Shown: in pieces, positions 8,356 through 16,566 of the stretch | Layout of the letters: each line of letters opens with the position of its first letter | Position numbering within the stretch: position 1 is the stretch's first letter | NCBI GenBank assembly: GCA_026003395.1 | Contig: BPHE01000011.1 | Span: 1 to 64,000 of the forward strand | Origin: Vicingaceae bacterium | Lineage (GTDB): Bacteria; Bacteroidota; Bacteroidia; Flavobacteriales_E; Vicingaceae | DNA length: 64,000 bases | Direction: 5' to 3' | The notes under the pieces: generated by a model | Seen by the model: only the letters and a program-made list of their open reading frames with translations | Told to the model about the DNA's origin: nothing | The model's database searches: none | Translations under genes and position numbers: made by a program

Positions 8356-9858
8356 TTATGTTAAACGACAATAAGCTGCAAGTCCATGTAGCCCTCCTTC
8401 CCTGCCAAAGCCACTTTCTTTATAACCTCCGAAAGGAGAAGCCGGATCAAATTTGTTGTATGTATTGGCCCAAACAACACCGGCACGCATTTTAGTGGTT
8501 AAATTAAAAATCTTCGAACCCTTGTCTGTCCAGACCCCTGCACTTAAACCATATGGCGTATTGTTGGCTTTTTCGATTACCTCTTCTACCGTTCTGAATG
8601 TTTGAACAGCCAAAACCGGACCAAAAATTTCTTCCCGTGCAATGGTATGCGATTGGGCTACATTTGTAAACAATGTAGGGGGACAGAAATATCCTTTTTT
8701 AGGAAGCGGGTAGTCACTCTGATAAATTTCGGCTCCTTCCTTGATACCTATTTCAATATATTTTTGCACGGTTTTCCATTGATTGGCAGAGTTGATAGCA
8801 CCAACATCGGTGTTTTTATCCAATGGATCCCCGACAATCAAACTTTTTATTCGGTGTTTGAGCTTCCAAATCACTTCTTCGGCAATGTTTTCTTGAACAA
8901 ACAAACGCGAACCGGCACAACATACATGCCCTTGATTAAAATATATGCCGTTGATAATGCCTTCTACTGCCTGATCTATGGGAGCATCGTCAAAAATTAT
9001 GTTGGCTGCTTTGCCACCCAGCTCGAGTGTCACTTTTTTATGTGTACCGGCAATGGCTTTTTGAATAATCTTGCCTACTTCCGTAGATCCTGTAAATGCA
9101 ATTTTATCTACATCAGGATGATTGACAATGGCTGCACCCGTATCGCCAAAACCTGTAACTATATTCACTACACCGGGAGGTAGATCTGCTTCTTGTATCA
9201 ACTCTGCGAGTTTAAGTGCCGTCAACGGAGTGGTTTCTGCGGGTTTCAACACCACCGTATTGCCTGTGGCAAGTGCCGGAGCAATTTTCCATGCTGCCAT
9301 TAATAAAGGAAAATTCCATGGGATAATTTGTCCGGCCACTCCATAAGGTTCGGGTTTGCGGTTAGGAAAAGCATATTGCAATTTATCGGCCCAACCGGCA
9401 TAATAGAAAAAATGGGCTGCAGCCAAAGGAACATCTACATCACGGCTTTCCCTTATCGGTTTGCCTCCATCCATACTTTCGATGACGGCAAATTCCCGCG
9501 ATCTCTCCTGTATCATCCTGGCAATGCGGTAAATATATTTTGCCCTTTCTTTGGGCGGCATTTTTTTCCAATACTTTTCATAAGCATTCCTGGCCGACTT
9601 GACAGCCAAATCAATATCCTCCTGTTTGGCATAAGCCACATCGGCCAACTTTTCTTCCGTAGCCGGATTGATTGTTGGAAAATATTCCCCCTTTTTGGGT
9701 TTTACAAATTTGCCATTGATAAATAAACCGTATTGTTTTTCAATCCTGACATGAGATGAACTTTCGGGAGCAGGATCATATTTCCAGGATAAAACCTTGA
9801 AGTTTTTGTCTTCTTCTTGTTTTTGTTGCGGTTTTTGATTATTTTTTTTCTTTGCCAT
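8356..9858 (-). CDS. NAD(P)-dependent aldehyde dehydrogenase of the deoC operon
   Basis: A 500-residue aldehyde dehydrogenase with every core motif: IIPWNFPLLMAAWKIAPAL (about 178-196), KPAETTPL, FTGSTEVGK, LELGGK with general base Glu279, and NQGHVCCAGSR with catalytic Cys313. A 35-residue Lys/Gln-rich leader precedes the enzyme domain. Its place five bases after deoC suggests oxidation of the acetaldehyde released from deoxyribose 5-phosphate. The next gene, the non-catalytic ALDH homologue, may be its partner. Substrate is inferred from context; motifs are certain. Confidence 0.85.
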   Translation of the reverse strand: MAKKKNNQKPQQKQEEDKNFKVLSWKYDPAPESSSHVRIEKQYGLFINGKFVKPKKGEYFPTINPATEEKLADVAYAKQEDIDLAVKSARNAYEKYWKKMPPKERAKYIYRIARMIQERSREFAVIESMDGGKPIRESRDVDVPLAAAHFFYYAGWADKLQYAFPNRKPEPYGVAGQIIPWNFPLLMAAWKIAPALATGNTVVLKPAETTPLTALKLAELIQEADLPPGVVNIVTGFGDTGAAIVNHPDVDKIAFTGSTEVGKIIQKAIAGTHKKVTLELGGKAANIIFDDAPIDQAVEGIINGIYFNQGHVCCAGSRLFVQENIAEEVIWKLKHRIKSLIVGDPLDKNTDVGAINSANQWKTVQKYIEIGIKEGAEIYQSDYPLPKKGYFCPPTLFTNVAQSHTIAREEIFGPVLAVQTFRTVEEVIEKANNTPYGLSAGVWTDKGSKIFNLTTKMRAGVVWANTYNKFDPASPFGGYKESGFGREGGLHGLAAYCRLT

Positions 9859-9863
9859 ATTGA

Positions 9864-10766
9864 TTAATCTTTTGAAATATAGTCCATAGATTGATATATA
9901 CCCATGGTTTGCTTTCTGATTTGTAAAATGATGTCATTTGCCAACCGGCTTGCTCCGAATCTGAACCATTCCGGACTCATCCAACCCTCACCCAACACCT
10001 CGTTGACCATCACCAAATAATGCAATGCTTGTTTGGCTGTGGAGATGCCACCGGCAGGTTTCATTCCTACTTTCCGTCTGTGTTTGAGATAAAAATCCCT
10101 GATAGCTTCAAGCATAACTAATGTTACAGGCATTGTTGCCGCCGGGGATATTTTACCGGTAGATGTTTTGATAAAATCGGCCCCTGCCAGCATGGCTATT
10201 TCAGAGGCTTTTCTGACGTTGTCCAATGTGCTTAACTCTCCGGTTTCCAATATAACCTTTAATCTTGCCTGCTCACCGCACAATTGTTTGATAGAAGCAA
10301 TTTCATCAAAAACATATTGATAATCGCCGGCTAAAAATGCCCCTCTTGAGATTACCATGTCAATCTCGTCAGCCCCTGCATCCAAAGCCATTTTGGTATC
10401 TTCCATTTTGATTTTCAACGATGCCTGACCTGCAGGAAAGGCCGTAGCCACTGACGCAACCTTCACACCTGTGCCTTTGAGCATTTGCTTGGCAGTATAT
10501 ACCATTGAAGGATAAACACAAACAGCAGCCACGGTCGGCAAGCCGGGAATCTCATCATGCAAATGCAACGCCTTGATACACAATTGCCTTACCTTGCCGG
10601 GTGTATCACTTCCTTCTAGTGTAGTGAGATCTATCATACTCAAGGCAAGCTTTAGGCCATCTATTTTACTTTGTTTTTTGATGCTTCTTTTTTGAAAACG
10701 CAAACACCTTTCTTCTACTGCCGTCTGATCAACCGGCGGTAAGGTTTTTAACCATTGTTGCAACAT
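9864..10766 (-). CDS. deoC: Deoxyribose-phosphate aldolase
   Basis: Class I aldolase that splits 2-deoxyribose 5-phosphate into glyceraldehyde 3-phosphate and acetaldehyde, the end step of deoxynucleoside breakdown. Visible sites are EIDMVI (active-site Asp near 136), ADFIKTSTGK (Schiff-base Lys near 200) and GMKPAGGI (Lys near 236). At 300 residues it is the long DERA-like form, not the 220-residue bacterial short form. A GTG precedes the chosen ATG by one codon. It sits five bases upstream of an aldehyde dehydrogenase gene, a common partnership. Confidence 0.9.
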   Translation of the reverse strand: MLQQWLKTLPPVDQTAVEERCLRFQKRSIKKQSKIDGLKLALSMIDLTTLEGSDTPGKVRQLCIKALHLHDEIPGLPTVAAVCVYPSMVYTAKQMLKGTGVKVASVATAFPAGQASLKIKMEDTKMALDAGADEIDMVISRGAFLAGDYQYVFDEIASIKQLCGEQARLKVILETGELSTLDNVRKASEIAMLAGADFIKTSTGKISPAATMPVTLVMLEAIRDFYLKHRRKVGMKPAGGISTAKQALHYLVMVNEVLGEGWMSPEWFRFGASRLANDIILQIRKQTMGIYQSMDYISKD

Positions 10767-10786
10767 CACTTTTTAAAATTTTTAGA

Positions 10787-11308
10787 TTAAATAAACCTTT
10801 GATCGGCCTCCATTATATGACCACACTTCTTGCACGTTCTTAAATCTTCACTTGTATAAAATTCTTTAAAACGAGGCAAGAAATCTTTCTCGATGTTGGT
10901 CAAATGAAAATAAGTTTCATGCAATTTATTGTTACATTTTTCGCAAAACCATAAAAGTCCGTCTTTATGTTGTGGTTCTCTTTTTCTTTCTATGACCAAT
11001 CCAACTGTATTGGCAGGGCGAACGGGAGAATGTGGCACTTTGGCCGGTAACAAAAACATTTCCCCTTCTCTGATCTTTATTTCTTTGGCCTGTCCCTCCC
11101 ATTGAATTTTGACCACAATGTCCCCTTCCAATTGATAAAACAACTCTTCGGTTTCATTGTAGTGGTAATCTTTCCTAGCATTGGGACCTCCAACAATCAT
11201 GACGATATAATCGCCCGATTCGGTATACAAATTTTTATTTCCGACAGGGGGCTTCAAGATATCCCTGTTTTCTTCTATCCACTTTTGCAGGTTGAATGGA
11301 TTTTTCAT
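10787..11308 (-). CDS. haaO: 3-hydroxyanthranilate 3,4-dioxygenase
   Basis: A cupin dioxygenase that opens the ring of 3-hydroxyanthranilate to 2-amino-3-carboxymuconate semialdehyde in the kynurenine pathway. The iron ligands fit His49, Glu55 (YHYNETEEL) and His93 (KVPHSPVRP); substrate arginines fit Arg45 and Arg97. The C-terminal rubredoxin-like metal site of the bacterial enzyme is present as CEKC (122-125) and CKKC (159-162). At 173 residues it is full length. It lies 18 bases after mqnC and 17 before deoC. No other early kynurenine gene is next to it; an ALDH8-type gene at 24.8-26.3 kb may supply a later step. Confidence 0.92.
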   Translation of the reverse strand: MKNPFNLQKWIEENRDILKPPVGNKNLYTESGDYIVMIVGGPNARKDYHYNETEELFYQLEGDIVVKIQWEGQAKEIKIREGEMFLLPAKVPHSPVRPANTVGLVIERKREPQHKDGLLWFCEKCNNKLHETYFHLTNIEKDFLPRFKEFYTSEDLRTCKKCGHIMEADQRFI

Positions 11309-11326
11309 AGGTGTATTATTTTTTGG

Positions 11327-12451
11327 TTAGTAATCTATCACTTGTTCTTCAATATTTTCGGGCAACTCTCTGTATTCATACTGTTGGTTTCGCAATTGGG
11401 GAATAAAGCCGGCTTCACGAATAGCTTCCTGTATGGTTTTGTATGTGAATCTGTGTGGGGCACCCGCTGCCGAAACTACATTTTCTTCAATCATGATCGA
11501 ACCAAAATCATTGGCACCTCCATGCAAACACATTTGTGCCGTTTTTTTCCCTACAGTGAGCCACGATGCCTGTATGTTGGGGATATTGGGCAACATGATT
11601 CTCGACAATGCCACCATTCTGATATATTCTTCTGATGTGACATTGTTTTTTATTCCTTTGACCCTTTCCAAAATAGTGTCTTTATCCTGAAACGGCCAAG
11701 GAATAAATGCAATAAAACCTTTTGAATCAACCGGTTTTTTTGATTGCACCTCTCTGATGGCTATCAAATGATCAAATCTTTCTTCAATGGTTTCAACATG
11801 TCCAAACATCATGGTGGCAGAAGTCGTCAATCCTAATTTATGAGCTTCATGCATAATGTCCAACCATTCTTTTCCACTGCACTTGCCTTTTGAAATTAAT
11901 CTTCTCACCCTATCGCTCAAAATCTCGGCACCAGCACCCGGCAACGAATCCAACCCGGCCTCCATCAATGCTTTCAAAACTGTTCTATGATCTTTATTCT
12001 CAAGTTTGCAAATATGGGCTACTTCCGGTGGCCCCAATGCATGAAGTTTAATGTTCGGAAACATCGATTTTAAATCTCGAAACAAACGCACGTAATAATC
12101 CAAACCAAGATCAGGATGATGACCACCTTGCAGCAACAATTGATCGCCGCCATAACGTATTGTTTCTTCTATTTTTACTTTGTATTGTTTCAAAGTGGTG
12201 ATATACGTTTCCGGATGACCGGGAGGACGGTAAAAATTACAAAATTTACAATTAGCAATACAAACATTTGTTGTATTTACATTTCGGTCTATAATCCAGG
12301 TTACCACCGGTTCGGGATGTAAGTGCATGCGCATACGGTGGGCCACCCACATTAAATCCGGAGTAGATGCATGATAGTATAAGTATAACCCTTCTTCTTT
12401 GGTTAAAAATTCAAAATTTAATGCTTTTTCAAATAAGGTGGAAATATTCAT
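11327..12451 (-). CDS. mqnC: Cyclic dehypoxanthinyl futalosine synthase MqnC
   Basis: A radical-SAM enzyme that cyclises dehypoxanthine futalosine in the futalosine route to menaquinone. The cluster motif CIANCKFC gives Cys64, Cys68 and Cys71. QLLLQGGHHPDLGLDYY, LHALGPPEV and SWLTVGKKTAQMCLHGGANDFGS are typical of MqnC and separate it from its relative MqnE. The ATG at 12451 (MNISTLF) is preferred to an in-frame codon that would lie across the divergent promoter region. It is probably the first gene of the minus-strand operon running to cysQ. Confidence 0.88.
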   Translation of the reverse strand: MNISTLFEKALNFEFLTKEEGLYLYYHASTPDLMWVAHRMRMHLHPEPVVTWIIDRNVNTTNVCIANCKFCNFYRPPGHPETYITTLKQYKVKIEETIRYGGDQLLLQGGHHPDLGLDYYVRLFRDLKSMFPNIKLHALGPPEVAHICKLENKDHRTVLKALMEAGLDSLPGAGAEILSDRVRRLISKGKCSGKEWLDIMHEAHKLGLTTSATMMFGHVETIEERFDHLIAIREVQSKKPVDSKGFIAFIPWPFQDKDTILERVKGIKNNVTSEEYIRMVALSRIMLPNIPNIQASWLTVGKKTAQMCLHGGANDFGSIMIEENVVSAAGAPHRFTYKTIQEAIREAGFIPQLRNQQYEYRELPENIEEQVIDY

Positions 12452-12484
12452 AAAATATAAAGTAATTTTACGGCTTTCAAAACA

Positions 12485-12492
12485 CAAAGATA
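12485..12492 (-). promoter_or_regulatory. Candidate -7 box for the mqnC operon
   Basis: TATCTTTG on the minus strand is an exact match to TAnnTTTG, 33 bases before the mqnC start in the 44-base divergent gap with pepA. No well-spaced -33 element was found, so the call rests on the -7 box alone. Confidence 0.35.
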
Positions 12493-12495
12493 ATT

Positions 12496-13911
12496 ATGTT
12501 ACAAATACTATTTAAAAAAGATTCAAAAGATTTTGATGCAAAAGTTGTTTTTGCAAGTCAAAAAAAAGATTTAAACAAAAAAAATATTCCCGACATAGCT
12601 TTACCTGATGCTTTCCATGAAGGCATTTTTCAATTTTATCATGAAGGCAAATGGTGGTTTTTGGTATTGCAAGAAAATAGTATTCCTTTTTACGACCATA
12701 ATGAATCGATTAGAAGACAAGGAAATGCTTTGTTCTTAAGATTAAAAAATATCCATGCCGGAAGTATTCTCATTGAAAACTATGCACAAAAAGAGGCCTT
12801 TTTAAACTTTCTGGAAGGTTTTTTATTATCAACATATAGTTTTGACAAATACAAATCATCTTTCGGCAACAAAATAGAAAAAGTAACCATAACATCGCTT
12901 CAATTAAAAAAAGAGGTTGATGAATTATGGAATTTATGCAAATGTGTATTCATAACTCGAGATTTGGTAAATGAACCACAAGAATTCCTCACTGCCCAAA
13001 CTTTTTCCCAATTGATGGTAGAATCAGGACAAAAAAGCGGGCTGAAAGTAGAGGTACTCACTCTCCCCAAGATAAAATCACTCAAAATGAACGGGCTTTT
13101 GGCTGTCAATAAAGGTAGTGAAAATCCACCTGCATTTACCATAATTGAATGGAAACCCGAAAATCATCAAAATAACAAACCAATCATTTTGGTTGGTAAA
13201 GGAATTGTGTTTGATACCGGCGGTCTCAACATCAAGACGGCCGATGGCATGTCTACCATGAAATGTGATATGGCCGGAGGTGCTGCCGTTTTTGGCACTA
13301 TGTTGGCTTTGGCTGACAACAAAATACCGTTGCATGTGATTGCATTGATACCGGCCACGGACAACAGACCTGCAAAAAATGCTTATGCACCGGGAGATGT
13401 CATCCGGTTTATGAACGGTAAAACCGTAGAAGTGCTCAATACTGATGCCGAAGGACGGCTCGTCTTGGCCGATGCTTTATGTTATGCGTCAAAACTAAAT
13501 CCGAGGATTGTTATCGATATGGCCACATTAACGGGAGCAGCCGTAAGGGCTCTTGGCGATTATGTGGCAGCAGTCATGGGAACAGCCACACAAAAAGAAT
13601 TTGAACTCCTGGAAAAAGCAGCAAATCAAACTTTTGAACGTATTGCCATACAACCTTTTTGGGATGATTATTCCGAATTATTGAAATCACACGTTGCCGA
13701 TTTGAAAAATATAGGTGGTCCTCTTGCCGGACATATCACGGCCGGAAAATTTCTGCAAGAATTTACCGCATACCCATGGATTCACATCGACATTGCAGGA
13801 CCATCATTTATGGAAAAAAATTACTACTATTGGGGAACAGGAGGAACCGGTTTTGGTGTACGATTGATTTATCACTATTTAATCAACAAACTCTATGCAA
13901 GCAAAAAATAA
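12496..13911 (+). CDS. pepA: Leucyl aminopeptidase, M17 family
   Basis: A 471-residue cytosolic metallo-aminopeptidase that frees N-terminal residues from peptides. The M17 catalytic domain is clear: VGKGIVFDTGGLNIK holds the metal-binding lysine and aspartate, MKCDMAGGAAV a second metal site, and NTDAEGRLVLADAL is the family signature with its metal ligands and catalytic arginine. The N-terminal 150 residues form the divergent non-catalytic domain. The gene diverges from mqnC with a 44-base gap and overlaps pdxA by 17 bases, so the two are co-transcribed. Confidence 0.9.
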   Translation: MLQILFKKDSKDFDAKVVFASQKKDLNKKNIPDIALPDAFHEGIFQFYHEGKWWFLVLQENSIPFYDHNESIRRQGNALFLRLKNIHAGSILIENYAQKEAFLNFLEGFLLSTYSFDKYKSSFGNKIEKVTITSLQLKKEVDELWNLCKCVFITRDLVNEPQEFLTAQTFSQLMVESGQKSGLKVEVLTLPKIKSLKMNGLLAVNKGSENPPAFTIIEWKPENHQNNKPIILVGKGIVFDTGGLNIKTADGMSTMKCDMAGGAAVFGTMLALADNKIPLHVIALIPATDNRPAKNAYAPGDVIRFMNGKTVEVLNTDAEGRLVLADALCYASKLNPRIVIDMATLTGAAVRALGDYVAAVMGTATQKEFELLEKAANQTFERIAIQPFWDDYSELLKSHVADLKNIGGPLAGHITAGKFLQEFTAYPWIHIDIAGPSFMEKNYYYWGTGGTGFGVRLIYHYLINKLYASKK

Positions 13912-14992
13912 TCAAGTAAACAATCAAGTCATTTTGGGCATTACCATTGGTGATCTCAATGGAATTGGTCCGGAATTGGTTTTTAAAATTCTATCCGACA
14001 CATCCATTACTGAAATTTTCACACCGGTGGTTTATTGTGGAATGAAGACCGTTTCTTGGTATAAAAAACGTCTTGGTTTAAACAATTTTAATCCTTTTAA
14101 AGCCCCGGATATAAAACAAGTGCAACACGGCAAGGTCAATATTATCAGTTTGTGGGACGAAGATTTAAATATTCAGCCCGGCACTCCGGATGCATCTCTT
14201 GCAAAATATGCATTTTTATCTTTAAAAGCCGCTACCATTGACATCAAAAGAAATTATATCCATGCCATGACGACCGCCCCTATAGATAAATCGCTAATTG
14301 CCGAAGAATTATCCGGATTTACAGGACACACCGAATACCTTGCCGGACAAGACCAAAATGGCCGACCTTTAATGATAATGGTGGGGGATCTGATGAAAGT
14401 TGCCACTGCAACAACCCACGTTCCTTTAAAAGAGGTTGCTAGTCGACTTGACAAAGATAGTATATTGCAATCCATTGTATTGTTAAATGATTCATTAAAA
14501 AGGGATTTTCTTATACCCAAACCCAAAATAGCTGTTTTAGGCCTAAATCCCCATGCAGGCGATAATGGTTTGATTGGCAAAGAGGAAAAAGATTTTATTA
14601 TTCCGGCCATTCTTGACGCAAAAAAAGAAAATATAATAGTCTTGGGCCCCTATTCTGCCGATGCATTCTTTGGGACCAAGTTATTTAATAAATTTGACGG
14701 AATTCTTGCCATGTATCACGATCAAGGATTGGCTCCCTTTAAGCTTTTGGAACACGAAACCGGAGTGAATTTTACTGCTGGATTGTCGTTTGTCAGAACC
14801 TCTCCCGATCACGGTCCCGCTTTTGATATTGCAGGTAAAAACATTGCCAATCCTACTTCATTCAGACACGCCATGTTTCTGGCAAAAGACATTTACCTCA
14901 ACCGCATTCATTACCGGGAAATGTACAGCAACCCATTACAAACTAAAACCTCCCTGACTATTGACGCAGAAGAGCAAGGAAACAACAATTAA
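13895..14992 (+). CDS. pdxA: 4-hydroxythreonine-4-phosphate dehydrogenase
   Basis: NAD-dependent enzyme of the DXP-dependent route to pyridoxal phosphate; it yields the 3-amino-1-hydroxyacetone phosphate used by PdxJ, whose gene is at 20.9 kb. Family segments are ITIGDLNGIGPEL, TAPIDKSLI, FTGHTEYLAG with a metal-binding His, GLNPHAGDNGLIGKEE, MYHDQGLAPFKLL and VRTSPDHGPAFDIAGK. Length, 365 residues, is slightly above the usual 330. It overlaps pepA by 17 bases; a long inverted repeat follows its stop. Confidence 0.92.
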   Translation: MQAKNNQVNNQVILGITIGDLNGIGPELVFKILSDTSITEIFTPVVYCGMKTVSWYKKRLGLNNFNPFKAPDIKQVQHGKVNIISLWDEDLNIQPGTPDASLAKYAFLSLKAATIDIKRNYIHAMTTAPIDKSLIAEELSGFTGHTEYLAGQDQNGRPLMIMVGDLMKVATATTHVPLKEVASRLDKDSILQSIVLLNDSLKRDFLIPKPKIAVLGLNPHAGDNGLIGKEEKDFIIPAILDAKKENIIVLGPYSADAFFGTKLFNKFDGILAMYHDQGLAPFKLLEHETGVNFTAGLSFVRTSPDHGPAFDIAGKNIANPTSFRHAMFLAKDIYLNRIHYREMYSNPLQTKTSLTIDAEEQGNNN

Positions 14993-14997
14993 TTTGA

Positions 14998-15051
14998 TTG
15001 AATATTTAACACTTGATATGTGCTTTCAAGTGTTTTAAATGAAATATTCAA
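14998..15051. terminator. Long interrupted stem-loop between convergent genes
   Basis: An 8-bp perfect stem (AACACTTG 15008-15015, CAAGTGTT 15027-15034) is extended, after a 7-base one-sided bulge, by 10 more pairs (14998-15007 with 15042-15051). It lies six bases after the pdxA stop and 40 bases before the end of the convergent epimerase gene. It probably serves as a transcript end for one or both, though no long T-run follows. Confidence 0.5.
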
Positions 15052-15091
15052 TTTATTTAATAATACTTGCTTTCAAAATAAAACTTTGAAT

Positions 15092-15496
15092 CTACCGGGT
15101 TTCTTTTTCCTGACAAAATTCTACCAATACTTTTTGTGTATCAGAAGGATGTAAAAAATTGATGACCTTATTGTCGGCTCCGTCTCTATTTTGAGCATAA
15201 ATCCAACGAAAATCTTTCAAACGGTTTCTTTCTTCGTCCAGATTGTCGGTGGCAAATGCTATGTGATGAATCCCTTCTCCTTTTGTTTCTAAAAATTTTG
15301 CCAACGGCACATCTGAACGAATAGCAGCCAACAACTCTATTTTCACTTCTCCCACTTGATAAAAAACCGTTTTCACTCCTTCCGATTCAACCACTTCTTC
15401 TTTATATGGCTTCTTACCCAATAAGCGGTTGAATGTTTCAATGGCTTTCTCGAGGTCTTTTACTGCAATTCCGATATGTTCAATTTTATTTATCAT
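15092..15496 (-). CDS. mce: Methylmalonyl-CoA epimerase
   Basis: A 134-residue VOC-superfamily enzyme that interconverts the R and S forms of methylmalonyl-CoA in propionate metabolism. It starts with IEHIGIAVKDLEKAI (metal-binding His near residue 5), contains VKIELLAAIRSDVPLAKFL, then GEGIHHIAFATDNLD with a second His, and ends with KVLVEFCQ holding a ligand Glu. The ATG at 15496 fits the family N-terminus; the in-frame extension is not family-like. No mutase gene is in the window. Glyoxalase I is a less likely reading because IEL and GEGIHHIAF are epimerase-like. Confidence 0.82.
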   Translation of the reverse strand: MINKIEHIGIAVKDLEKAIETFNRLLGKKPYKEEVVESEGVKTVFYQVGEVKIELLAAIRSDVPLAKFLETKGEGIHHIAFATDNLDEERNRLKDFRWIYAQNRDGADNKVINFLHPSDTQKVLVEFCQEKETR

Positions 15497-15564
15497 TGGT
15501 TTGTATTTGATACAACAAAAAAGGCCGCACATAGGCGACCTTCAAAAGTATTGTTATCTACCGA

Positions 15565-16377
15565 TTATTTCTTTATAAATGTATCACCGGTGCTGTTGTC
15601 ATAATTGATATAATAAATACCTTTCGGCAAGTTGGATACGTCTACAGTTTTGCCAAATCCTTTTTTCACAATATTTCCATAAGAGTCATAAATTTCATAT
15701 AAAGTTTCTGCAGTAAATATAATTTCATCTTTCACTTTGATAGGACTGAAAGTAACTTTTTCAACTTTTGATTCAAATTTGGCAGTAGGAGATATTCTGG
15801 GTTTACCACTATAGTCAACTTGTTTGACACGTACTTGGTTTTCTCCGCTATGGGGCTCGATTTTGAATTGATATTCGTGTTCTTCCGGTGTCCCAACTCC
15901 TTCAACTTCGCCCACTTTCACCCATTTGTTCCAACGAAATTGCTCGATTATATATGGCAATTTTCCGGTTTCGTTTTTCGTCTTCCAAGTAATCAAACCA
16001 TCGGGAGTGGCTGAAATTGAAACCGTTTCGAAGGTGCTTTTTGGTTTCAAAACTTCAGGATTTAACACTTTAGGCTTACAGTCATCTTTGTGTTTTATTT
16101 TTACAACTACCGGAGTTCCCATTTTTAATCCCAAAGCAGTAAAATCAATTTCAAATGCACTGGAGTTTATTTCATCGGTAGTTACCTGGTCATTTACGGT
16201 TACTTCATAAACGCAATAACCCACACCACTACCGGCAATGGGGTTTTGAACATAAATGTTTTTACCTTGATAATTACCTTCTAATACAATCACACCACCC
16301 TGAGAAAAAACCATACTTGACAGAAGCAACGAAAAAACAAGCAACGTCTTTTTTGTTAAAAACATTTTATTTTTCAT
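15565..16377 (-). CDS. Secreted protein with T9SS type A sorting domain
   Basis: A 270-residue exported protein: signal peptide (KTLLVFSLLLSSMVFSQ), two beta-sandwich-like regions with a fibronectin-type feel (GLITWKTKNETGKLPYIIEQ and WVKVGEVEGVGTPEEHEYQF), and a C-terminal segment YEIYDSYGNIVKKGFGKTVDVSNLPKG, then YYINY and FIKK, the usual shape of a type A sorting signal. It should cross the outer membrane by T9SS and be attached or released. The ATG at 16377 is chosen over a TTG four codons upstream. No enzymatic motif is visible. Confidence 0.72.
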   Translation of the reverse strand: MKNKMFLTKKTLLVFSLLLSSMVFSQGGVIVLEGNYQGKNIYVQNPIAGSGVGYCVYEVTVNDQVTTDEINSSAFEIDFTALGLKMGTPVVVKIKHKDDCKPKVLNPEVLKPKSTFETVSISATPDGLITWKTKNETGKLPYIIEQFRWNKWVKVGEVEGVGTPEEHEYQFKIEPHSGENQVRVKQVDYSGKPRISPTAKFESKVEKVTFSPIKVKDEIIFTAETLYEIYDSYGNIVKKGFGKTVDVSNLPKGIYYINYDNSTGDTFIKK

Positions 16378-16420
16378 AAATGTATTCAATTAGTTAAATA
16401 CAATTTCGTATTTCAAAATG

Positions 16421-16428
16421 CAAATATA
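16421..16428 (-). promoter_or_regulatory. Candidate -7 box for the T9SS cargo gene
   Basis: TATATTTG on the minus strand matches TAnnTTTG exactly, 43 bases before the start codon at 16377. No correctly spaced -33 element was seen. Confidence 0.4.
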
Positions 16429-16490
16429 AATTTAGTTTCCAAAAATAAAAATAATTTGATAACTATTTTCAATAATTTATCGTTTTTTTT

Positions 16491-16521
16491 TTTGATTTCT
16501 TCTATACAAATGTTAGTTTTG
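16491..16521 (+). promoter_or_regulatory. Bacteroidota promoter of the polysaccharide deacetylase gene
   Basis: TTTG at 16491-16494 and TAGTTTTG at 16514-16521 are separated by 19 bases, a full match to TTTG-N(17-23)-TAnnTTTG. Transcription should start near 16528, leaving a leader of about 40 bases that holds a hairpin. Confidence 0.6.
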
Positions 16522-16540
16522 TAGCACACTAAAAGGTTTT

Positions 16541-16558
16541 TTAAGCGTTTTTGCTTAA
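16541..16558 (+). promoter_or_regulatory. Terminator-like hairpin in a 5' leader
   Basis: TTAAGC (16541-16546) pairs with GCTTAA (16553-16558) around a GTTTTT loop and is followed by TTTTTTATT, ending at the start codon at 16567. The shape is that of a weak intrinsic terminator or a structure over the ribosome-binding site. Whether it attenuates expression cannot be told from sequence. Confidence 0.4.
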
Positions 16559-16566
16559 TTTTTATT

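Noticed and set aside
16541-16558. Strong intrinsic terminator for an upstream transcript
   Set aside because: No plus-strand gene lies directly upstream and the promoter sits between; a leader element is more likely.
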